Assembly (NCBI GenBank): GCA_001792895.1
Contig: MARA01000006.1
Span: 2,108,001 to 2,172,000, forward strand
DNA from: Lentinus brumalis
Lineage: Eukaryota > Basidiomycota > Agaricomycetes > Polyporales > Polyporaceae
DNA: 64,000 nucleotides
Direction of reading: 5' to 3'
The notes below the pieces were generated by a model. The model ran no database searches and was not told the origin of the DNA. It was given only the letters and a program-made list of their open reading frames with translations. Positions 58,209 to 64,000 of this stretch are shown here, one piece after another. The translations under genes were made by a program, and so were the position numbers. The number at the start of each line of letters is the position of its first letter. Position 1 is the stretch's first letter.

Positions 58209-61200
58209 TCAGAGCTCGTCCTCCCCATCCCACCGCGAGATCTTGGGCAACGGCCGCCAGTAGTAATGCTTCGCCTTCTTCGTCTCGCTCCGCTTTCCCG
58301 GCCGCCGCATCATGCTCCTGATCACGTTCGCCCGCTCCGCGTCGTCGTCCCGGTCCGGGTCGTAGAACCACCGCGCCTCCAGCGCAAGCTCGTGGTCCGT
58401 CGCGTCCTGTAGCGCACAAGTGGTCAGCGTTCGTCCGCGCGAGGATGAAGGAGTGAACAAGGGACAGGGAAAGCAACGACGTAAGACGCGAAGCAACGAA
58501 GGAAGACGGAAATCGACGAAGGAAGACGGAAATGAAGGACAACGGAAAGCGACGAAGATCGACGGATAGACGAAAAGAACACTCACAGTCCCCTGATTCA
58601 CAACCTTCCCAAACACCCCACACCTCGCCCACCCAGCCTCCAACACACCCTCAATCGCAGGCACCCACGCCCGCCGACTCGCAGCCTCCGCCCCGCGCCC
58701 CCGTCCCCGTCCCTTCTTCCCATTCCCGTTCCCGTTCTCCGTCTCCATGTCGTCTTCGTCTGCGGCGGCGGCAGGCGTCTTACCCCTCCGCACAGGCAGC
58801 GCCATCTCGCGCAACGCAGGCTGCGCAGCCATCACCGCGCTGTACAGCGCCGACGTCGCCATCGACGACGCGCGCGCCGTCCCCAGCGTCTCGATCAGCA
58901 TCCCTTCGAGCTCGGCGGCAGGGAGGGGCAGATCGTACGCGTCCGCGGGGGCTTTCCCTCTGACGGGTGAGGCAGCCGGGCGCGGTTCGTGTTCAGGTTC
59001 GCGGGGACGCTTGCCTGTCGTCTTTGTCATCTGATCATCTTCCTGTTCGTGCTCCTCCAGGTGAGACTTGACGTGCGTAGGCGCAGATTCGGTCGCAGAC
59101 GTAGACGCAGACGCAGAGGCAACCAAGCCCGGCCGCGCGATATTCGTCGCGCTCTTCGGCGCAGACGCCTTCGCCTTCGGTCTCACCGGCGCCGGCGCCT
59201 TCGTCCGCCCGCTTCCAGAAGGAGAGGACTTCAGAGGTGTATTCTCGACGTCCAAGTCAGACTCCGCTTCCCTCTCGCGCGCGCGCGCCTTCTTCGGCTT
59301 CTCGCGCTTGCGCTCCGCACCCGCCTTCTCCTTGCGCTTCATCGTCGCGGGGGGAGGAATGGTGGCAGCAGGCGCGTGAGAAGGTGCCGATGTCGATGCT
59401 GGTGCAGGGCGGGACGAGGATGAGGCGCGAGCGTCCACCTCGCTCTCGTCGTCCGAGAACACGGTCCGCGGCCGTTTCTTAACAGAGACCTTGGGCTTCA
59501 CCGTCACAATCGGAGCGGCCTGCGTCATCGTCTTCTTCTTGGGCTTCAAACTCGCAGTAGGCAGCGCGTCCGCCTCGCTCTCGCTATCCGTAAACGTCGG
59601 CGTGCGGGACCGCTTGACTTTCTTGACCTTCGTCGTCGGCTTCGCAAGACTGCTAGTGCTCGACTTCATCATCAGCTTTGCGGGTTGAGGGCGCGGGACG
59701 TCCGAGCGATGATCATCATCGAGACGAGCCTTCTTGCGCGGAGGCATGCGCACGGGCGACACGGAACGGCTGCTGTGATTGCTCGGTCCAGCGATCGCTG
59801 CCGGAGGGAGCACGAAGTCGTCCTCGTCAAACTCGACGTCCGCATCCCCGATCGAAGACGGTGCCGGGGACAGCGGGGACGACGGAACCTCCTCCATCGG
59901 CTCGAAGGGGGGCGTGTACGCCCGAGAGAGAGGGACGAGAGCAGGTGCGTGCGAACGGGAGAGGGGGGCGAGCGCAGACGTGTGCGCGCGGAAGACCGAA
60001 ATGGACACAGGCGTGTGCGCGCGGGAGACCGAGATGGACATCGCGCGAGAACCAGTCGCGGCAGGTGTATGCGCACGCGAAAGGAGGGCCGAGGGAGCAC
60101 GGAAAGGTAGTACCGACGGGGCGCGAGAGACACAAACGGTAGGTTCGGGGGTCTACACGCGGACGACGGATTGAGCACCGACTGTAGGCTCATGACCAAC
60201 GCACAACGCACCTGGACTTTCGCCACTTGCTCCGTCATCTCCACGGCCTCTTCAGCGGGCTGCCCACATACAGACGAAGCGCGCGAGACAGGCAGAGCCA
60301 TGGGTTCGGGGATCTGCATCGCCAGCGTGAGCACTGCGTACGAACTACCATACATGCACCACGCACCTGGACTGCAACTTCCGCGATTGGCTCCGCGAGG
60401 CTCTCCGCGACCTCTTCTGCAGGCCCGAGGATCTACAGCCCATCGACAACGTGAGCACACCGCACAAGCTCGGACCAACGCACAACGCACCTGAACATCC
60501 TGCTCCTCCACGATCTCGAGGACGTCCACCTCGGCCACCTCGACGGGCTGCTCAGCCTCACCGAGCACCAGAGGCGTGACGTCCCCGTCCCGTCAATCCT
60601 GTCCTCCACCTCCACCTCAACCTCGACATCCATCTTCTCTTCCACAACCGACACATCCTCTTCCGCAACGGAAACTTCTTCTTCAGCTGCAGCACTTACC
60701 ACAGGTGGACGTAAACGCTCTGGTGCAGCTGCAGCCGGTACGCACTCAGCGGCATGCGGGAGGACGAGATCAGGCGCAGGGTTCATCAGCGCACGCAGAG
60801 CGATCCTCGACGTGATGCGCAACGCGTCCAGCGTCGGGGACGGCGGCGACGCGAACAGCTCCTCCATGTCCATCTCCACGTCTTCGTCTGCTTGCCGGGG
60901 TGGGGTCTGCGGGGTGGGTATGGGAATCGGCGACGAGGGCGGCAGAGATTCGCTCTCGCGCTCGCGCTCAGACGCACGCGTGGGCGAAGAGAGAGGGGAC
61001 GACGCGATCGGCGAAGACGGCGGCAGCACGTCGTCCGCGTCCGCGTCCGCGTCAGCATGCTCCGGCGACGCGGGAGCAGACACAGCGGGCGAACGTGTCC
61101 GGGTCCGGCTCCGTGCGCAGATCGGAGTGGCACTCGGAGGCGACGGGACTAGTGGCGCCGAGGCACGGGTGCGCTCGCTCTCGCCCTGAATATCTCTCGC

Positions 61201-61473
61201 GCGAAGTTCTGCCGCGCGAGGGCGCGTGACTGCGCGTCCATCGATGGGCGGGTGCAGCGGTTCAGGCGAGGACGCTGTCGAAGTCGACGTCGATGCGACG
61301 AGAGGCTTGAGCTTGGGCGGGGGACGGACGAAGGGCTTGTCGCGCTCGTCCGAGGTGTTGAAGGAGATGCGGCGTGAGGGCGAGGATCCGGCAAGAAGAT
61401 CGTCGAAGTCGAAGCCGAATGCGTAGTCTTCGATGTCGTCGTCTTCGTCATCTGGATGGAGGGAGAGGAACAT
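58209..61473 (-). CDS. Low-complexity nuclear-looking protein with conserved C-terminal domain, one frame break
   Basis: Exons 5'-3': 61473-60491, 60432-60367, 60313-60212, 60152-58587, 58406-58209; 971 residues after repair. The start MFLSLHPDDEDDDIEDYAF is acidic. A Ser/Pro/Glu-rich region follows, then several SRAHTP-like repeats at 59.9-60.15 kb, Lys/Arg-rich stretches (KVKKVKRSRTPTF, MKRKEKAGAERKREKPKK) likely to act as nuclear localisation signals, and a folded C-terminal part. That part has LEGMLIETLGTARASSMATS, AWVPAIEGVLEAGWARCGVF, DHELALEARWFYDPDRDDD, IRSMMRRPGKRSETKKAKHY and YWRPLPKISRWDGEDEL, which looks like a conserved domain I do not recognise. One G is missing in the run at 60589-60591 (RIDG/DGDVTPLVLGEAE). 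Exons 2-4 look like duplicated exon-intron units. Function unknown; chromatin or transcription is a guess. Confidence 0.8.
60153..60500 (-). repeat. Repeated exon-end/intron-start units in the 58-61 kb gene
   Basis: Three exons end in the same way and run into near-identical intron starts. The exon ends are ...DVQ (60491), ...EVAVQ (60367) and ...AKVQ (60212), each followed by GTGCGT(T/G)GTGC. Two of the introns continue GTTGGTC, and GTGCTCA recurs in all three. Exons 3 and 4 also start alike (IPEP/TPEP, then VSRA-S). The pattern fits tandem duplication of a small exon-intron unit. Confidence 0.65.
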
Positions 61474-61726
61474 GCGCGGGATCAGTATCGCGACTAGTCA
61501 GAGCGAGGGGAGGGGAAAGGGGATCGGACAGCGCATCAAGGGGGTTATAACGACGGGCAGATATGTATGCCGAGTCCAACCTGGAACAGATGCCGTGAAT
61601 CTGATGAGTGCGAGACTGCATCAACGCAGGCCGCTCGCACAAGACGCGCTCGGCGTCTTGTAGAACTCTGCTGTGACGCGGGAACTTTATGGGACGCAGA
61701 ACTGTGTGCGTCGGCGCGGGGGCTGG

Positions 61727-62357
61727 TCATGGGCTGATCCGATCCGATATCCGGATAGAGGACGGGCACGAGGCGGCGGAGGAGACGGACTGGGGGGCGA
61801 TAGCAGCCTGCAGCCCGGGAGCAACCCAGACCGGAGGCTGATGTGCGCGCGCACGCGTATGTGCACGCCAAGAAAGGATGAGAGGGACGTACGATGGGGG
61901 TGCGTCGCGAGGGGAAGACGGGGCGGAAGCCGTCAGAGGTCGCAGGCGAAGCGGCGGAGACGTTGGAGCGGGCAGATACCGCTGGTAGTGGGATGATAGC
62001 GTACGGGCGGGTGTGCGGGAGTTTGTAGTGGTGTTGATCATAGTCATGGGCGGGAGCATAGCTGTACGCATAGCCGTAGCCGTGGAAGGCGGACGGGCGG
62101 GTCGGACTGGACGGCGGGTGAATCGCAGCGGTGTCCAGGTGCGAGGGGCCTGCAGGAGAGGTCGCGAGCGTAGTGGGCGAGGACGGAGGCGAAGAGGACA
62201 GCGAGAGAGAGCGCGAAGGGGAGAGAGACGGGGAGGGCGGGACGAGGTAGTAGTCAGGGTTGTCCTCAGAAAAGCTCTTGCGGCGGTACTTGAACGGCAG
62301 ATTTGCGACAGACGAGGCCCGGACAGGCGGCGTCGGCGAGGGACACGGCGGGGACAT
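61727..62357 (-). CDS. Short Ser/Pro-rich protein, divergent from glyoxalase I
   Basis: Exons 62357-61893 and 61789-61727 (intron GTACGT...CCCCAG) give 175 residues; an upstream in-frame ATG at 62492 would overlap the promoter and nearly reach the glyoxalase start, so it is less likely. The only ordered-looking part is near the start: [20 protein letters not shown]. The rest is Ser/Pro-rich ([17 protein letters not shown]) with a Tyr/His-rich piece ([18 protein letters not shown]). No domain is recognised. RRKSFSED resembles a phosphorylation site for basophilic kinases. The evidence is an open frame with good splice sites and a plausible start; it could still be a chance open frame in G+C-rich DNA. 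Confidence 0.45.
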
Positions 62358-62511
62358 CGCGGCGGTTGGAGAGAAAGACGAGGGAGAGAGCGAACGCAGA
62401 CCAGACGGGCCACGTGGGTCGCTCAACAGACCGCGACCGCGATGTTTGGCCGTGTTTGCAGTCACGCGGTCGCGTCCGTCGCGCTGCGTCATCGATCGTC
62501 ATCGTCCTCCC

Positions 62512-63222
62512 ATGCTCAGATCCCTCAGATATCTCCCCCGTCCCCCGCGAGTCTCTCCCAGCGTTCGCTCGTTTGCCAGCTTCAGACCGCCCGCCATGCC
62601 CCGCACAGCAGAGACCGCGAGCTTCAAGGTGCGCACCCCGGCTCTCTGGGCACGCACAAGCTCACCTCCGCCCAGTTCAACCACACGATGATCCGTGTCA
62701 AGGACCCTCAGGCGTCCCTCAAGTTCTACACAGAGGTCCGTCCTCCTCCCTCCTACGCCCTCCCGGGTACCTACTCACACCCGTGCAGATCCTCGGCATG
62801 GACCTCGTCGCGGAGAACAAATTCGAGACCTTCACCCTCTACTTCCTCGCCTTCGACAACGGCACCCCCACCACCCCCGAGAACCGCTTCCAGCGCGAGG
62901 GCATCCTCGAGCTCACCCACAACCACGGCACCGAGTCCGACCCCAACTTCGCCGGCTACGCCAACGGCAACTCCGACCCCGGCCGCGGCTTCGGCCACAT
63001 CGCCATCACCGTCGACGACGTCGAGGCCGCCTGCGCTCGCTTTGAGAAGCTCGGCGTCAAGTTCCAGAAGAAGCTCACAGACGGCAAGATGAAGCACATC
63101 GCCTTCATCCTCGACCCCGATGGGTGCGTCTCGCTTCGTGTGTGTGTCTCTCTTCGGTCGTTGCTCACTTATCACGTAGGTACTGGATCGAGGTCCTCCC
63201 CGGCTCCTTCAAGCCCCAGTAA
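62512..63222 (+). CDS. GLO1: Glyoxalase I (lactoylglutathione lyase)
   Basis: Converts the glutathione adduct of methylglyoxal to S-lactoylglutathione. Exons 62512-62628, 62676-62735, 62789-63123 and 63180-63222 give 184 residues, a single-module enzyme. All four metal ligands are visible: His in [10 protein letters not shown], Glu in [10 protein letters not shown], His in [11 protein letters not shown] and Glu in DGYWIEVL. Blocks [31 protein letters not shown] and [12 protein letters not shown] are typical. The N-terminus ([20 protein letters not shown]) is basic, Ser/Arg-rich and without acidic residues, like a mitochondrial presequence. An internal ATG at 62596 ([11 protein letters not shown]) would give a cytosolic form from the same exon. 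No frame break. The start of a divergent gene lies 154 bases upstream. Confidence 0.95.
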
Positions 63223-63736
63223 TTCCCCACGTCCTCTCGAATGAACGCAACGGAAGCCCAAACGCAGTGTATGAGTATCGCATGTATCCCGTAGTCGTCT
63301 CCCCAGCAACACGAGCTTACCTTCCAGAGCGCACGCCGTTTTGCGTCCTGATCCTCGCCACGATAAGAAACACAACACTGGAACATCCTGGAAAACCCTC
63401 TGCTCGCGACGGAGCTCCGCACCGCGCACGGCCGCCGTCCGACTCCCAGGCCCCATGCAGACACGGTCACGTGTGCGCGAAGGCTCAAGAGTCTACACGA
63501 CACGACGCGGCCCGCGCTGTTATCTGCGGCGGCGGGCGGCCGTCCTCTGCGGCACGCAGCAGGAGTACAGTAAGTCCCTTCCTCGCTCCTCGAACATGGC
63601 GCGCAAGAGGACGCGTGCAACAGCATCGTTCGCGGTTACTGCACGGCGCGCCCAGCTGGCAGTGACGAGCCGTGCAAGACGACAAGAGGCTCTGAGCACG
63701 GTGGGTGCCTATGAGTCCCATCATCAACCGATAAGT
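63223..63736. other. Intergenic
   Basis: 3' flank of glyoxalase I and promoter of the next gene. Open frames on both strands have no motif. Confidence 0.45.
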
Positions 63737-64000
63737 ATGGACGTCATTCAACCCGCCTCCGAGGCCGCCATCATGTCGCTGCATGGACCTGCGAACAGTC
63801 GCCCGGTGCGTCAAATACTTACGCTCTCGTCGTGTCGATCTTCTAGCCGCGGGGCCGTCCACCTTCGACCCCACGTTCTCCGACCGTCCCGCACGAGCAT
63901 CGCAGCCAGATATCGCCACCACCACGTCCTCCGCTACAGCTGGCAAGCGCCGACATCCCCTCGAGCGAGCGCGAGCGCGGACGCAGCGACAGCCACAGCC
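63737..64000 (+). CDS. 5' end of an unknown gene (runs off the right edge)
   Basis: Exon 1 (63737-63805) reads MDVIQPASEAAIMSLHGPAN and ends in SRP before a GTGCGT donor. The acceptor at 63846 (TTCTAG) joins in phase 0 to PRGRPPSTPRSPTVPHEHRS and onwards, open to base 64000. The visible part is disordered, Pro/Ser/Arg-rich, and gives no clue to function. A divergent alternative on the minus strand is less convincing because it lacks a splice structure. Confidence 0.45.
   Translation, partial: MDVIQPASEAAIMSLHGPANSRPVRQILTLSSCRSSSRGAVHLRPHVLRPSRTSIAARYRHHHVLRYSWQAPTSPRASASADAATATA

Noticed and set aside
61545..62492. Reading the whole 315-codon minus frame as one exon
   Set aside because: A good GTACGT donor at 61892 and CCCCAG acceptor give a shorter, cleaner product, and the part after the donor loses its composition bias.

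Overview
This is nuclear DNA of a filamentous basidiomycete, most likely an Agaricomycete close to the Polyporales (inferred from protein style, not tested). The genes are split by many introns of about 50-60 bases with GT...AG ends, third codon positions are rich in G+C, and several products belong to families typical of mushroom-forming fungi. I built the gene models by hand from splice signals and reading-frame continuity; nearly all exon sums close in frame. No tRNA, rRNA, CRISPR array or intact transposon was found.

Layout. 1-3023: 5' part of a HET-domain gene on the minus strand, then intergenic DNA. 3-15 kb: a 24-exon MFS sugar transporter, orphan gene A, the mitochondrial GTP/GDP carrier GGC1 (with a foldback element in one intron), a SNX3-type sorting nexin, and an HNH-nuclease-like gene followed by a decayed partial copy. 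14.7-27 kb is a housekeeping core: a long Pro/Arg/Asp-rich protein, cytosolic lysyl-tRNA synthetase, Hsp110 with a step-type heat-shock element upstream, and an Ariadne-type RBR ubiquitin ligase. 27-36 kb: orphan gene B (paralogue of A), a small secreted or membrane protein, an alpha/beta hydrolase, and an aminopeptidase P with a long disordered N-terminal extension. 39-50 kb: a 1309-residue helical/ZZ-finger protein, a tandem-homeodomain protein, a macro-like-domain protein and a HAM1-like lipid-binding protein. 50-58 kb is accessory: an orphan gene and its broken second copy flank another HET-domain gene. 58-64 kb: a low-complexity nuclear-looking protein built partly from duplicated exon-intron units, a short divergent gene, glyoxalase I, and the 5' end of a further gene.

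Six genes read through only if the frame is changed at C or G runs. Six single-base losses fall in five of them: SNX3 (twice), aminopeptidase P, the macro-like gene, the HET gene and the 58-61 kb gene. The hydrolase, and the 3' end of the HET gene, show shifts of the opposite sense. Conserved genes such as SNX3 are affected, so uncorrected assembly indels are more likely than pseudogenes. The most interesting biology is the tandem-homeodomain factor, the large ZZ/helical protein, the HET locus flanked by a segmental duplication, and the orphan A/B family with its fixed intron and C-terminus.
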